Assembly: GCA_000495735.1 (NCBI GenBank)
Contig: AYMD01000009.1
Coordinates: forward strand, 96,575 to 160,574
Direction: 5' to 3'
DNA: 64,000 bases
From: an uncultured Acidilobus sp. JCHS
GTDB taxonomy: Archaea > Thermoproteota > Thermoprotei_A > Sulfolobales > Acidilobaceae
Each line of letters begins with the position of its first letter. Position 1 is the first letter of the stretch. The translations under genes were made by a program, and so were the position numbers. Shown here one piece after another: positions 25,044 through 33,890 of the stretch. Below the pieces are notes generated by a model. It was not told the origin of the DNA. It worked only from the letters and a program-made list of their open reading frames with translations, and did not search any database.

Positions 25044-25289
25044 TTAGCCCTCCTGCCTGCGCCCTATCCTGGAGCGACCGCTCAACACGTCCTGCAGGAA
25101 CTCAGCGAGCCCCCTAAACAGCAGGAGGGCGGCCGCTATCGCCACGGCGAAGGCGAAGACCTCAACCCACAGGTTCTCATCTTCTATACCGTAAAGCGTT
25201 AACAGGTACGCTAGGCCCATCATGACGCCCCCAACAACTAGGAACCTGACGTAGACCTTCAAGGACCAACTCCTCAATAGAGCCAGCAC
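25044..25289 (-). CDS. Small two-helix membrane protein
   Basis: An 81-residue protein with two hydrophobic segments (about residues 13-34 and 42-60) and a basic C-terminus (SGRSRIGRRQEG). I do not recognise a family. The GTG at 25289 overlaps the end of the upstream ABC ATPase gene by 16 bases, so the protein is probably made with it. It is far too small to be the missing permease. Its stop is 4 bases from the tRNA-Leu gene. Confidence 0.6.
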   Translation of the reverse strand: MLALLRSWSLKVYVRFLVVGGVMMGLAYLLTLYGIEDENLWVEVFAFAVAIAAALLLFRGLAEFLQDVLSGRSRIGRRQEG

Positions 25290-26248
25290 GCCACGTAGTG
25301 GCCTGGCTCTACCTCCTTAAGCGGTGGCTCCTCCGTCTCGCACCTCTTCATTACAAATGGGCACCTCGGGTGGAACTTACAGCCTGACTTGGGCCAGACG
25401 AGCTCTAGCTCCCTGACGTTGACCTTGAAGAACTTGTCTCTGGCCTCAGGCTCTAGCCTTGGGTAGGCCTGGAGGAGCGCCTGCGTGTAGGGGTGTAATG
25501 GATTCTCCATGATCCTCTTCGTGGGCCCTATCTCAACTATCTTGCCGAGATACATTATCGCTATTCTGTGGGCTATGACCTTGGCGACTGGCAGCTCGTG
25601 AGTTATGAAAAGTATTGACAGGCCCCTCGACTGATTGATCTTCTTAAGGTCCTCGACTATGAGCCCCTTCAGCGAGGCGTCCAGCATTGTGACCGGCTCA
25701 TCGGCAACCAGGTAGTCAGGGTCCATCATCAGAGCTCTGGCTATGGCCAGTCTCTGCCTCTGACCTCCTGAAAGCTGGAAGACGTAGTTGTTAAGTAGTT
25801 CGTAGGGAAGCCCTACGTCGTCGAAGGCCTTATGTATTATCTCTTCTATCTCAGCCCTTTCCCTGATCCCCGCATAGTAAAGGGGCTGCCTAAGGGCGTC
25901 GTAGACCTTCATATAGGGGTCTATGGAGGAGTATGGATCCTGATAGATCATCTGAAGCTTCCTCCTGATATCCTTAGTGATGGTCTTTGGGGTAATCAGG
26001 TGGGAGATGCCCTTGCTGTTATAATATATCACCTGGCCCTCGGTGGGGGCCTGGAGCCCTATGGTTGTGCGGCCAAGCGTAGTCTTGCCGCTGCCGCTCT
26101 CGCCCACGAGGCCAAGTATCTCCCCTCTCCTTATCTTGATGCTGACGTCGTCGACGGCCTTCACTATGCTCTTCTTAGAGAGGAATCCCCCTTTGGTGAA
26201 GTAAACCTTGAGATCCTTGGTCTCTATTACTATATCGCCTAAGCTCAC
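25274..26248 (-). CDS. Oligopeptide/dipeptide ABC transporter ATPase, OppF/DppF type
   Basis: A 324-residue nucleotide-binding subunit of a peptide-type importer. Walker A is GESGSGKTT near residue 48, the signature is LSGGQRQR near 159, and Walker B is YLVADEPVTMLD. The C-terminal oligopeptide-ABC extension has the Cys pattern CKFHPRCPFVMKRC and a final HYVACW. It starts with GTG at 26248, six bases after the stop of its partner ATPase. No permease or binding protein gene is in the neighbourhood. Confidence 0.92.
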   Translation of the reverse strand: MSLGDIVIETKDLKVYFTKGGFLSKKSIVKAVDDVSIKIRRGEILGLVGESGSGKTTLGRTTIGLQAPTEGQVIYYNSKGISHLITPKTITKDIRRKLQMIYQDPYSSIDPYMKVYDALRQPLYYAGIRERAEIEEIIHKAFDDVGLPYELLNNYVFQLSGGQRQRLAIARALMMDPDYLVADEPVTMLDASLKGLIVEDLKKINQSRGLSILFITHELPVAKVIAHRIAIMYLGKIVEIGPTKRIMENPLHPYTQALLQAYPRLEPEARDKFFKVNVRELELVWPKSGCKFHPRCPFVMKRCETEEPPLKEVEPGHYVACWLY

Positions 26249-26254
26249 CTTTCA

Positions 26255-27220
26255 TCACCCGTAGAGCCAGCACGCGACCTCCGAGTTCTCGACCCTCTTA
26301 AGCCTGGGCTCCTCGCGCTTACAGATATCCATTACGAATGGACACCTGGTCTGGAACCTGCAGCCAGGGGGGAGCCTGGCCAGGTCAGGCATGAAGCCCG
26401 GTATGCCCTTTATGTAATCCTTTGACGGGTCTGGCACGGCCTCCATGAGCAGCTTGGTGTATGGGTGCTTAGGCTTCCTAACTATATCAGCGGTGTCGGC
26501 GTGCTCAACTATCCTCCCTGCATACATTATGTACATTCTGTCTGCGATCATCGACATCAAGGCTATGTCGTGGGTTATAAAGATAATGGATATGTCAAGC
26601 TCCTTCCTCAACTGCTTCAGGAGGTTTATGATGTGAGTCTGCGTTATTACGTCAAGGGCTGTAGTTGGCTCATCCGCTATGAGGACCTGTGGGTTAAGGG
26701 CTAGAGCCATCGCTATGAAGGCCCTCTGCTTCTGTCCGCCGCTTAGCTCGTGAGGGTACCTGTCAGCTATAGAGGGGTCCAGGTTGACCATTTTCATGAG
26801 TTCGTTGACCCTCTGGTCAGGGTCGCCTGTATAGCCGTGAACCTCTAGGACCTCCTTTATCTGATCCCTTATCTTGTAAACCGGAGTAAAGCCGTTCATA
26901 GAGCCCTGGAACACCATCGCTATCCTCTTCCACCTGTACTCGCTGTTGAAGACCTTCTCGGGCAGGTGCAGCACCTCGGTGTCGTCAAAGTAGACATTAC
27001 CGCCCTCTATGAAGCCTGGCGGCATTATCAGCCTCATTATGCCCAGGGCTAACGTGCTCTTGCCGCTGCCGCTCTCGCCGGCTATGCCTATGATCTCGCC
27101 CTTGTTCAGGTAGATGTTAACCTCGTCGACGGCCCTTACCACGCCCCTAGGCATATGGAAGTATACCTTTAGCCCCTCAACCCTCAGCAGAGGCGGCAAA
27201 AGCCCTCCCTTCTCAGCCAC
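26255..27220 (-). CDS. Oligopeptide/dipeptide ABC transporter ATPase, OppD/DppD type
   Basis: A 321-residue partner of the preceding ATPase. Walker A is GESGSGKST near residue 52, the signature is LSGGQKQR, and Walker B is VLIADEPTTALD. The C-terminal Cys motif is CRFQTRCPFVMDIC and ends VACWLYG. The GTG at 27220 lies about 20-30 bases after AATTTTAAGC (minus strand, 27239-27250), a likely TATA box. The operon therefore starts here with ATPases only, and glyA lies upstream. Permeases must be encoded elsewhere. Confidence 0.92.
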   Translation of the reverse strand: MAEKGGLLPPLLRVEGLKVYFHMPRGVVRAVDEVNIYLNKGEIIGIAGESGSGKSTLALGIMRLIMPPGFIEGGNVYFDDTEVLHLPEKVFNSEYRWKRIAMVFQGSMNGFTPVYKIRDQIKEVLEVHGYTGDPDQRVNELMKMVNLDPSIADRYPHELSGGQKQRAFIAMALALNPQVLIADEPTTALDVITQTHIINLLKQLRKELDISIIFITHDIALMSMIADRMYIMYAGRIVEHADTADIVRKPKHPYTKLLMEAVPDPSKDYIKGIPGFMPDLARLPPGCRFQTRCPFVMDICKREEPRLKRVENSEVACWLYG

Positions 27221-27333
27221 GCTTCTCTACATCGTCTAGCTTAAAATTTTCTCATGTCTGTAGCCTTCCCCCAAAGAGCCCTCCTTAAAATAATTAAATT
27301 AAATAATTTAATGAGATGTGGACCTTAGAGGGC

Positions 27334-28635
27334 TCACTCTAGCAGGCTTAGGGCGTTTGAGTAGACCACGCCGCTAAGGTCCTCAAGCCTGAAGCCGTAG
27401 TGAACCTTCGTGAAGTTAGACCTGAAGCTCTTGACCTCCCCCCTCACCTTAGAAGGCTCCTCGCCCTTTATCAGGACCCTCTCCATGAAGTCCGCTATGA
27501 CATCCATCTCATCCTCCTTCATGCCAAACCTCGTCATCTCCTGTACGCCAATCCTTAGGCCGCTCGGGTCCTTGACGGCCTCGGGTGGGTCCTTTGGCAG
27601 GAGGTTCTTGTTCACTATAATGTTAGCTTCCTCAAGCAGAAGGGCGGCCTTCGCGCCTCCCCCTTGTTTAGTTACGTCCAGCAGTACCTGATGACTCATG
27701 GTGTAACCCATGTGCTCAGCTAGCACTGTGAAGCCTCTCTCCGCAAGAGCCTCGGCCAGCCTCTTGGCGTTCCTGATCACCTGGTCAGCGTACTGACGCC
27801 CGAACTCCAACATCTCAAGGGCCGTGACAGCTGTCGCCGGGAGCCTGTGGAGGTGGTGATTGCTGACGAACCAGGGGAATATTGTTTTACCTATCTCCTT
27901 GAAGATCTCCTTGTTGGACGCCAGGATAACCCCGCCCTGAGGTCCTGGGAACGTCTTATGTGTCGAGGCCGTCATAACGTCAGCCCCGTGCTTAAGCGGG
28001 TTCTCCCACGCGCCCCCAGCTATTAGACCAAGCACGTGGGCTGCGTCGTAGACCAGTTTGCCCCCTACGGAGTGAACGGCCTCTGCGATCTCCTTCACTG
28101 GGTGAGGGAAGAGGTACACGCTGCCCCCTAGTACAGCGAACTTGGGCTTGACCTCCTCAATCAACTTGACGGCCCTGTCCACGTCAACGTTCATCCTCTC
28201 ATCATCGTAGGGGAGCTCGACCTGTTGTATGCCAAGGGCGCCCAGGGTCCCAAACTTCGTGTGGCTCACGTGAGCCCCGGCCTGCACAGGCGCTATGACG
28301 GCCTTGTCGCCAGGCTGAGCTAACACCCTGAAGGTGGCCGCGTTGGCTATCGTGCCGCTGACAGGCCTCAGGTCGACCATGTCGGTCTCGAAGAGCCTGC
28401 CCATAAGCTCGTCCGCCAGCACCTCGAGCTCGTCTATGTACTTAACGCCCTGGTAGTGCCTCTTGAAAGGCTTACCCTCGGCGTACCTGTGCATGGGGTC
28501 ACTTACGTAGACCGCCATCGCTGCTGGCGACATCACGTTCTCACTCGCTATGAGGTTAATGGACTCCCTCAACCTCCACATGTTATGAGCGTTCGTTAGC
28601 TCGAATACCTTAGCTAGCTCTTCCCTTACGCCCAA
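27334..28635 (-). CDS. glyA: Serine hydroxymethyltransferase
   Basis: A PLP enzyme interconverting serine and glycine with transfer of C1 to a (modified) tetrahydropterin. Motifs are [10 protein letters not shown] near residue 28, GSGT-like [20 protein letters not shown], and [14 protein letters not shown] with the PLP Lys near residue 230. Length is 433, normal for archaea. The start is TTG at 28635. The stop is followed by an AT-rich stretch, 27285-27313, whose minus-strand T-rich character suits archaeal termination. Confidence 0.97.
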   Translation of the reverse strand: MGVREELAKVFELTNAHNMWRLRESINLIASENVMSPAAMAVYVSDPMHRYAEGKPFKRHYQGVKYIDELEVLADELMGRLFETDMVDLRPVSGTIANAATFRVLAQPGDKAVIAPVQAGAHVSHTKFGTLGALGIQQVELPYDDERMNVDVDRAVKLIEEVKPKFAVLGGSVYLFPHPVKEIAEAVHSVGGKLVYDAAHVLGLIAGGAWENPLKHGADVMTASTHKTFPGPQGGVILASNKEIFKEIGKTIFPWFVSNHHLHRLPATAVTALEMLEFGRQYADQVIRNAKRLAEALAERGFTVLAEHMGYTMSHQVLLDVTKQGGGAKAALLLEEANIIVNKNLLPKDPPEAVKDPSGLRIGVQEMTRFGMKEDEMDVIADFMERVLIKGEEPSKVRGEVKSFRSNFTKVHYGFRLEDLSGVVYSNALSLLE

Positions 28636-28867
28636 TCCCTTTCGCCTTACAGAGACCGGCGTGGGGAAGGTAAAAGTTGTAACTGTATCAAAGGTATTGT
28701 TCAGGTAAACCTTAATGTAATAGATACCCTTTCCCTAAGCGGACGGGGTTCCCACAAATCGCGGACTTCGCGGTGAGCCCAGGCTTACCCTCCCAGACCC
28801 TAGATATAGGCGCGCCGCTCCCAGTATTCCGCTGGCACAAGGGGCTTTCCGGCGCCCGGTGTAGGAA

Positions 28868-29212
28868 ATGCTTAGCCTGATAGTAAGGCAGTCTCCGTGG
28901 GATGACGACGTGGCCCTCAGGGCAGCTTGGGAGGCTGCTAAGAGGCTGAAGGACGAGTACTCGCTAAGAGTTCTCGTAGAGGTCGTCAACGAGACGCTGG
29001 GCTACAGCCCATTCCGCGATGGCCCAACCGTCTCCGTAGGACCTCACGAGATACCCGTTGACCCTGCTATGGCAAACGTTGAGGAGCTTATTGACAGGAT
29101 AGTTCAGGCAGTCCTAGAGGTGGCCGGCCTGACGACAAGTAAGGAGGAGCTTAAGGTCAGGGTCAACCTCATTGATGCTATTCCCTTGAACCCGCCGCTG
29201 ATAGCTGCCTAA
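28868..29212 (+). CDS. Conserved-looking protein of unknown function, 114 aa
   Basis: I do not recognise this gene. The 114 residues alternate strand and helix (LSLIVRQSP strand, long helix, LRVLVEVVN strand, PTVSVG strand, terminal helix), reminiscent of a thioredoxin-like fold but without Cys. The ATG at 28868 follows GGTGTAGGAA. The 232-base gap upstream is GC-rich and holds AGATATAGG at 28803-28811, a plausible TATA box, plus a CGCG-GACTT-CGCG hairpin. I see no other gene in that gap. Confidence 0.6.
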   Translation: MLSLIVRQSPWDDDVALRAAWEAAKRLKDEYSLRVLVEVVNETLGYSPFRDGPTVSVGPHEIPVDPAMANVEELIDRIVQAVLEVAGLTTSKEELKVRVNLIDAIPLNPPLIAA

Positions 29213-29240
29213 AGGGTCTTCTCCCGAAAAGGAACGCTGC

Positions 29241-29780
29241 TTAACTGCTGCCGGAGCTGCTGTTGCCAGAGCTCCTTGGCTGGACGAAGACCCTAGTGCT
29301 GTGGGGCAGCTTGGAGGCGGCCCTCCTCAGCGCCTCCTTTATCTTGTCCAGGTCTGAGGCCCTGCCGTAGACCTCTATTATGGCGTCGCCAGGCTCCACT
29401 ATAGCAGCGACTCCTATAGGCGTCCCGAAGGAGAGCCTCATCCCGTCCTGAAGCCTGTCAGCGCCCGCGAAGGCCATCATCTTGTTCTCCCTGATGACCT
29501 GATGAGGGTACTTCTTAACGACCATGAAGTAGTTGGCGTCACCTACGTTCGTGGAGAGGTACTTAGACGCTGCCACCCTTGCGGCCTCGAGCGCCTCTGA
29601 CCTTATCTGGCCGCGCTCCAGCACGACCAGTGAGACCTTGACCTCATAGGAGTCAGTAAGGGACGGGGTACCAGCGGTGAACTTTGATATCTTGGGCTGA
29701 GGGGCGCCGTGTATGTACTCCCTCCTGGTGTAGGGCTGGCTGGTTACATGGGAGTAGCACCGGCCTGGCCTCATGGGCAT
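29241..29780 (-). CDS. rpl10e: 50S ribosomal protein uL16 (L10e)
   Basis: A 179-residue archaeal uL16 with PMRPGRCYSH at the N-terminus, then YTRREYIHGAPQPKI, and the conserved segment YPHQVIRENKMMAFAGADRLQDGMR. It has a Ser/Gly-rich tail (SSGNSSSGSS). The ATG at 29780 is preceded by CATTTAAAAG on the minus strand at 29811-29820, a good TATA box. This lone ribosomal gene is away from the operon at 34-38 kb, as is usual in archaea. Confidence 0.95.
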   Translation of the reverse strand: MPMRPGRCYSHVTSQPYTRREYIHGAPQPKISKFTAGTPSLTDSYEVKVSLVVLERGQIRSEALEAARVAASKYLSTNVGDANYFMVVKKYPHQVIRENKMMAFAGADRLQDGMRLSFGTPIGVAAIVEPGDAIIEVYGRASDLDKIKEALRRAASKLPHSTRVFVQPRSSGNSSSGSS

Positions 29781-29819
29781 AGCTTCTCGCCGCTTCGTCC
29801 TGTCCCACAGATCTTTTAA

Positions 29820-30884
29820 ATGTTTTCAGACGCGCCGCTTCTGGGCAGCGACTTGAGCAAGGCAGAATCAGTCATAGGGTTCCTCACGGGCCGCCTGCCA
29901 TCAATGGCCGAGGAAATAGATAACAGAAACGAGCTCAGCGCGGAGTTCCTTCAGGGACTGAGGGAGGCTGGCGCCTTTGACTCGCTGTCCATGTCCCTGA
30001 GCGAGCTGATGAACGTCGTCCGCGTAGCCTCAAGGTGGAGCCCTGCGGTAGCCCACGTAATAATGACCTCTGCTACCGTTGCCAGGAGGGTGAGGCAGGA
30101 CGGCAGGGTCTACTCGCTCTGCGTCACGGAGCCCGGCGGCGGCAGCGATATAAAGGCCAACCTGAAGACGATCGCTGAAGAGCGGGCCGGGGGAGAGGCA
30201 TACGTAACAGGGGAGAAGGTATACGCAAGCAACGCCATATACGCTAGCCACTTCCTCGTGCTGGCCCAAGGCCCCTCAGGGCCTACGCTCTACCTAGTTG
30301 AGAGGGGGCCAGGTGTTAAGGTCGAGAAGCAGGAGCTCTTCACCTTCAGGGGGGCTGGGGTTTCAAAGGTCGCCTTTGAGGGAGCGACAGGGGTTCGGGT
30401 CGGCACATCTGGTAAGGGGATAAGGGAGGCCCTTGAGACTATCAACTATGAGAGGCTCAGCTACGGCGCGATAGGCCTGGGGATAAAGGACGGGTTCTTT
30501 GAGGAGGTGGGCCCTAAGGCCTTAACCAAGAAGATCTTTGGAGTTGAGCTGGGGGACTACCAGGGCATAAGGTGGTACTTCGCGGACGTCGAGATTAAGT
30601 CAAGGCTTCTGGAGACCCTGCTGGAGGTGGCCGTGGCCAGGGCTGAGTCTAAAGGAGCTGTTGACCCCTATGACGCTGCTGTCTCAAAGCTGATGGGCGC
30701 TGAGGTCGCCCAGAGAGCCGCGTGGCTGGCCGTGCAGGTTATGGGAGGGGCAGGCTTTGCAAGGGGTACAAGGCTTGAGAGGTTGACGAGGGACGCAAGG
30801 ACGCTTGACATAGGGGCTGGAGCGCGCGAGGTCCTGCTGGACTTCGTAGGGGAGCAGGCTGTAAAGAGGTACAGAGGACATTAG
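29820..30884 (+). CDS. Acyl-CoA dehydrogenase family protein
   Basis: A 354-residue flavoprotein with the family motifs CVTEPGGGSD (flavin and substrate loop) near residue 102, the middle beta domain, and a C-terminal helical domain with QVMGGAGFARGTRLERLTRD. It is slightly shorter than typical (about 380) in the N-terminal helical domain. The ATG at 29820 coincides with the AT-rich promoter TTTTAAATG. If that is also the plus-strand TATA box, the real start is more likely the in-frame TTG at 29853. The substrate is unknown. It shares orientation with the winged-helix gene 76 bases downstream. Confidence 0.87.
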   Translation: MFSDAPLLGSDLSKAESVIGFLTGRLPSMAEEIDNRNELSAEFLQGLREAGAFDSLSMSLSELMNVVRVASRWSPAVAHVIMTSATVARRVRQDGRVYSLCVTEPGGGSDIKANLKTIAEERAGGEAYVTGEKVYASNAIYASHFLVLAQGPSGPTLYLVERGPGVKVEKQELFTFRGAGVSKVAFEGATGVRVGTSGKGIREALETINYERLSYGAIGLGIKDGFFEEVGPKALTKKIFGVELGDYQGIRWYFADVEIKSRLLETLLEVAVARAESKGAVDPYDAAVSKLMGAEVAQRAAWLAVQVMGGAGFARGTRLERLTRDARTLDIGAGAREVLLDFVGEQAVKRYRGH

Positions 30885-30899
30885 CGCTTAACATCGCAT

Positions 30900-30945
30900 A
30901 AACTGTTATAAAAGAAAATTTTATAAGGTCTTTTAAAAACAGTTT
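30900..30945 (+). promoter_or_regulatory. Nested inverted repeats over a regulator promoter
   Basis: Outer arms AAACTGTT (30900-30907) and AACAGTTT (30938-30945) enclose inner arms TTATAAAA (30906-30913) and TTTTATAA (30919-30926). The TATA-like CTTTTAAAA (30930-30938) lies between inner and outer right arms and is 26 bases before the ATG at 30960. The layout suggests an operator for the winged-helix protein it precedes, that is autoregulation. Confidence 0.6.
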
Positions 30946-30959
30946 TTCCCGGGCTAGGA

Positions 30960-31355
30960 ATGGAGGCGACGGCCCAGAGGTCGCAGAAGTCCCTGAGGGC
31001 GCTTATCAGGTGCGCCTCTATACCTGACCCTGACGTGTCAGCCCAGATAATATCGATACTCCTTGAGCGCAAGGAGGTGAGCGTTAAGGACCTTACCAAG
31101 GAGCTCGGGGTTAGCTACCCCTTAGTACTCAGGGTAATTAATGACCTCACCGGCCTCGGGATAACCACAACGAGCAAGCTCAAGATGGAGGGCAGGGGAA
31201 GGCCTAGAAAGCTCGTGAGGATCAACGTAGGAAAGCTATCCGAGCTCCTAGAGGAGTGTAGGAGGAACCTCAGCGAGGTAGAGAGCCTGATAGCCTCCTT
31301 AAGTACGAGCAGCGGGCCAGCTGGTGAAGCCGCAGCTAGCGCGCCAACGAGCTAA
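30960..31355 (+). CDS. Winged-helix transcriptional regulator
   Basis: A 131-residue protein. An N-terminal helix is followed by an ArsR/MarR-like winged helix (ILLERKEVSVKDLTKELGVSYPLVLRVINDLTGLG, then a basic wing GRGRPRKLVRI). A short C-terminal coiled coil (about 88-112) and an Ala/Ser/Thr tail complete it. The ATG at 30960 is probably the first base of the message. Its promoter carries nested palindromes. It may control itself and the acyl-CoA dehydrogenase gene just upstream. It converges on tpiA with a 20-base overlap. Confidence 0.8.
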   Translation: MEATAQRSQKSLRALIRCASIPDPDVSAQIISILLERKEVSVKDLTKELGVSYPLVLRVINDLTGLGITTTSKLKMEGRGRPRKLVRINVGKLSELLEECRRNLSEVESLIASLSTSSGPAGEAAASAPTS

Positions 31356-32016
31356 GGGCGTCAGCGAATTCCTCCATGACCTTTTCTGGCTCCTTGGCCT
31401 TCATGACAGCGCTGGCCAGCAGTATGCCGCTGGCTCCGAGCTCTATGGCCTTAATCACGTCCTCTCTGTAGGTTATCCCTGCCCCGGCTAGGACCGGTAT
31501 ATCGGCAATGGCCTTAACCGCCTTAACCCCATCAGTTATCACCTCAGGCCTGGCTCTTGAGACTGAGATGCCAGTCCCTATCAGCTCGGGCGGCTCGATG
31601 GCTATGAAGTCAGGCCTGAGATAAGCGAGGCCTGCCGCCTCCCCCGGCGTGTCAGCGCAGGTCATGACCTCAAGGCCCTGGGCCTTTACGGCCTTTACCA
31701 CCTTCTCTACGTCGCGGTAGACCATCTTGTGCTCGCTGTGGTTTGCAAGAACTCCCTTGGCGCCTATGAGCTTCGCTGCTGACGCCGGCAGGTAGCCCGT
31801 GTAGGCCCCGAAATCTATGGGGTCCACGTGCTCAACGTAGACGTCTTCATAGGCCTGGAGTATCCTACCCATGACAGCCGCGGGCACCGCTAAGATTATC
31901 CTAACGCCCTGATACCTTGAGGAGAGCCTTGAGGCGGCCCTAGCTATATCAAGGGACCTCTCGTTAAAGGCCGTCTCATACGCCTTGTAGTTAATAGCAA
32001 ATATCAGCCTAGCCAA
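31336..32016 (-). CDS. tpiA: Triosephosphate isomerase
   Basis: An archaeal short-form TIM of 226 residues. It has the N-terminal catalytic Asn-Lys (AINYKAYE), NHSEHK with the catalytic His, IAIEPPELIGTG with the catalytic Glu, and GAGITYREDV plus GASGILLASAV phosphate loops. The start is TTG at 32016. It follows the fructose-bisphosphatase gene on the same strand by 56 bases, so the two gluconeogenic enzymes are probably co-transcribed. Confidence 0.96.
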   Translation of the reverse strand: MARLIFAINYKAYETAFNERSLDIARAASRLSSRYQGVRIILAVPAAVMGRILQAYEDVYVEHVDPIDFGAYTGYLPASAAKLIGAKGVLANHSEHKMVYRDVEKVVKAVKAQGLEVMTCADTPGEAAGLAYLRPDFIAIEPPELIGTGISVSRARPEVITDGVKAVKAIADIPVLAGAGITYREDVIKAIELGASGILLASAVMKAKEPEKVMEEFADALSSLAR

Positions 32017-32072
32017 CTCTCAACCCCGCTGAGCATTGTCCCGTAAGAAAAAAAAACGCTTAAGCTAGTAGC

Positions 32073-33257
32073 TCAGTCACCATGGGTTGGCTCCAGTAGC
32101 TCCTCCCTCCTGATCACAGGCTTATAGCCAAGGTCGAAGGGCTTGAACCTGTTCTCAAGTCTCTTAAGCACGTCTGGCAGCGTCGTGTACTCCATTTCCT
32201 CGGGCCCCAGCCTGTGCGGCATGAAGGGTCCATGTCTTCTCATGTACTCCGTTATCATCTGGGCCGTCCTCCTGGTCTCATCAAAGGCCACGTCGTCAAA
32301 GAGGTCGCTTGGACCCACGAGCCTGCCCTCCTTCAAGTTGAACCCGAGGCCCATGACCCTAGGCGGCCCATCGAACCTGGTCATCTTAGCGTCCTTCATG
32401 CCCACCGGCATCAGGGGGCCTGCGTGGCTACCTCTCATCCAGCCGGCCACGAGGTGCGGGAACGAGAAGGCCTCCAGTATCTCGCCCAGCGCAGGGAAGC
32501 CCGACTGGGCCCTGACGATCATGACCGGGTCGTCCTTCCCTATGTACTTTCCTGCTATCAGGTTAAGCCTCTCTGAGCTGACGACAGCTGCCGGCTCACC
32601 GTCCTTGCGGTGGACGTACTTTATAACGTACCTTGAGGTAGTCCCTATGAGGGCCAGGAGGTCGTAAAGCTCCTCAGGCGCCCTCATGTCGACTGCTCTG
32701 CCCTCCATTACGTCGAGCACCGTGAAGATGAAGCCCTCGTGAAGCTTAGGGTCTATCACGAGGCCTGCCGTGTTGAACGGGTCAGCGAAGATCCTGAAGA
32801 GCGGGAGGTTGAAGGCGCTGGGCTCCGTCTTGTCAGCCATGAAGACGGCTATGGGCTCTGAGGGCCTCTCCTTAAACTCAAGCTCTGCGACGCCTGGCCC
32901 CAGCCCCCTCACGTTGCCGCTGAAGGTGTCGCTAAGTAGGTCCTGGCCAGCAGCGTAGAGGCCAAGCTCCCTAGAGACCTTTGTGGCCTCCTTGAAGGCG
33001 TCCCAGGCGAGCTCGTGGACCTTCGGGTCGTTGGGGCCCCTGAAGTGCGTCATTATTAGCTGGACGTCGTCACCTACGGCCGTCACGTAGTAGTCCACTA
33101 TTATGCCCTGCTTCTTGCCCTCGGCCAGCACCCTTGAGGCCGCGAGGAGCGTGTCTGGGTGAGCCTTGTGATGTCCTGCAAGGCTACCGATGTCGGCCTT
33201 GATCACGCTTATGGTCGTTTTCTTTTCGCTCTGCGACGATGACAAGAGGCTTCTCAC
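32073..33257 (-). CDS. fbp: Fructose-1,6-bisphosphate aldolase/phosphatase
   Basis: A bifunctional class V enzyme that condenses the triose phosphates and then dephosphorylates to fructose 6-phosphate, making gluconeogenesis one-way. Motifs are SVIKADIGSLAGHHKAHP (metal-binding Asp and His), TAVGDDVQL, and the Lys region GRAVDMRAPEELYDL, with YVIKYVHRKDG following. Length is 394. The GTG at 33257 adds about a dozen residues before the usual start point. TATA-like CATATTTATT on the minus strand (33287-33298) supports this start. Confidence 0.95.
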   Translation of the reverse strand: MRSLLSSSQSEKKTTISVIKADIGSLAGHHKAHPDTLLAASRVLAEGKKQGIIVDYYVTAVGDDVQLIMTHFRGPNDPKVHELAWDAFKEATKVSRELGLYAAGQDLLSDTFSGNVRGLGPGVAELEFKERPSEPIAVFMADKTEPSAFNLPLFRIFADPFNTAGLVIDPKLHEGFIFTVLDVMEGRAVDMRAPEELYDLLALIGTTSRYVIKYVHRKDGEPAAVVSSERLNLIAGKYIGKDDPVMIVRAQSGFPALGEILEAFSFPHLVAGWMRGSHAGPLMPVGMKDAKMTRFDGPPRVMGLGFNLKEGRLVGPSDLFDDVAFDETRRTAQMITEYMRRHGPFMPHRLGPEEMEYTTLPDVLKRLENRFKPFDLGYKPVIRREELLEPTHGD

Positions 33258-33386
33258 CGTTTCTAGTTGTATGCCAAACGGAGCGAATAAATATGTCTTT
33301 CAGAAAAGCTATATTATAACGGCTTTATATCGTTGAACCTTTATGGCCCATAACATAAGCAGCGACCCGCAAAGAGGACGCCCAGA

Positions 33387-33890
33387 TCACCAGGGCACCT
33401 TCTTGAGGCCCAGCTTATAGGCCCCCCAGTTAGTGGCCCTATGTAGTCCATATATTGCGAGCGCCCAAAGGACCTCATCCACAAGCGGAAAGGTCTTGCC
33501 TACTATGTAAAGGAAGAGCAGGGCGAACACGTAGAACCCCAGCTGGTCAAGGACGGGGGCCTGCTGCCCTCTCTCAAGACCTAGCCTTCTCTTAATGAAG
33601 GAGCCAAAGAGGTCGCCTATCAGTGCGCCTAAAGACGCTAGAGCCGCGTAGGGGATTAGGTCAGCCCCAACGGCCACAGCCTCTATAGCGCCAAAGAGGG
33701 TGCCAGCAGTCATCCCCCCAAGCAGGCCTCCCCACGTCTTACCGTCGCCGAATATCCTCCTGCCATCTATGAACCTCCTGCCGAAGTCAACAGGAGGAGG
33801 GCCATTCATTATCACCGGCGCCCCGTTAGCGACCATGGCCGGCAGGACATATATTATCAGCTCAATGAGCTGACTCAGCAGGCTGTTCAA
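33387..33890 (-). CDS. carS: CDP-archaeol synthase
   Basis: It activates digeranylgeranylglyceryl phosphate with CTP in archaeal ether-lipid synthesis. It is an integral membrane protein of 167 residues with about five helices. Family motifs are MVANGAPVIMNG near residue 19, DFGRRFIDGRRIFGDGKTWGGLLGG (phosphate and metal loop, residues 35-60) and IGDLFGSFIKRRLG. The start is TTG at 33890, within the end of the RecA-like gene (29-base overlap). Confidence 0.9.
   Translation of the reverse strand: MNSLLSQLIELIIYVLPAMVANGAPVIMNGPPPVDFGRRFIDGRRIFGDGKTWGGLLGGMTAGTLFGAIEAVAVGADLIPYAALASLGALIGDLFGSFIKRRLGLERGQQAPVLDQLGFYVFALLFLYIVGKTFPLVDEVLWALAIYGLHRATNWGAYKLGLKKVPW

Noticed and set aside
28636-28867. 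Possible ncRNA in the GC-rich gap after the glyA start
   Set aside because: Only a weak CGCG hairpin and a TATA-like element are visible, which suit a 5' leader of the 114-residue gene.
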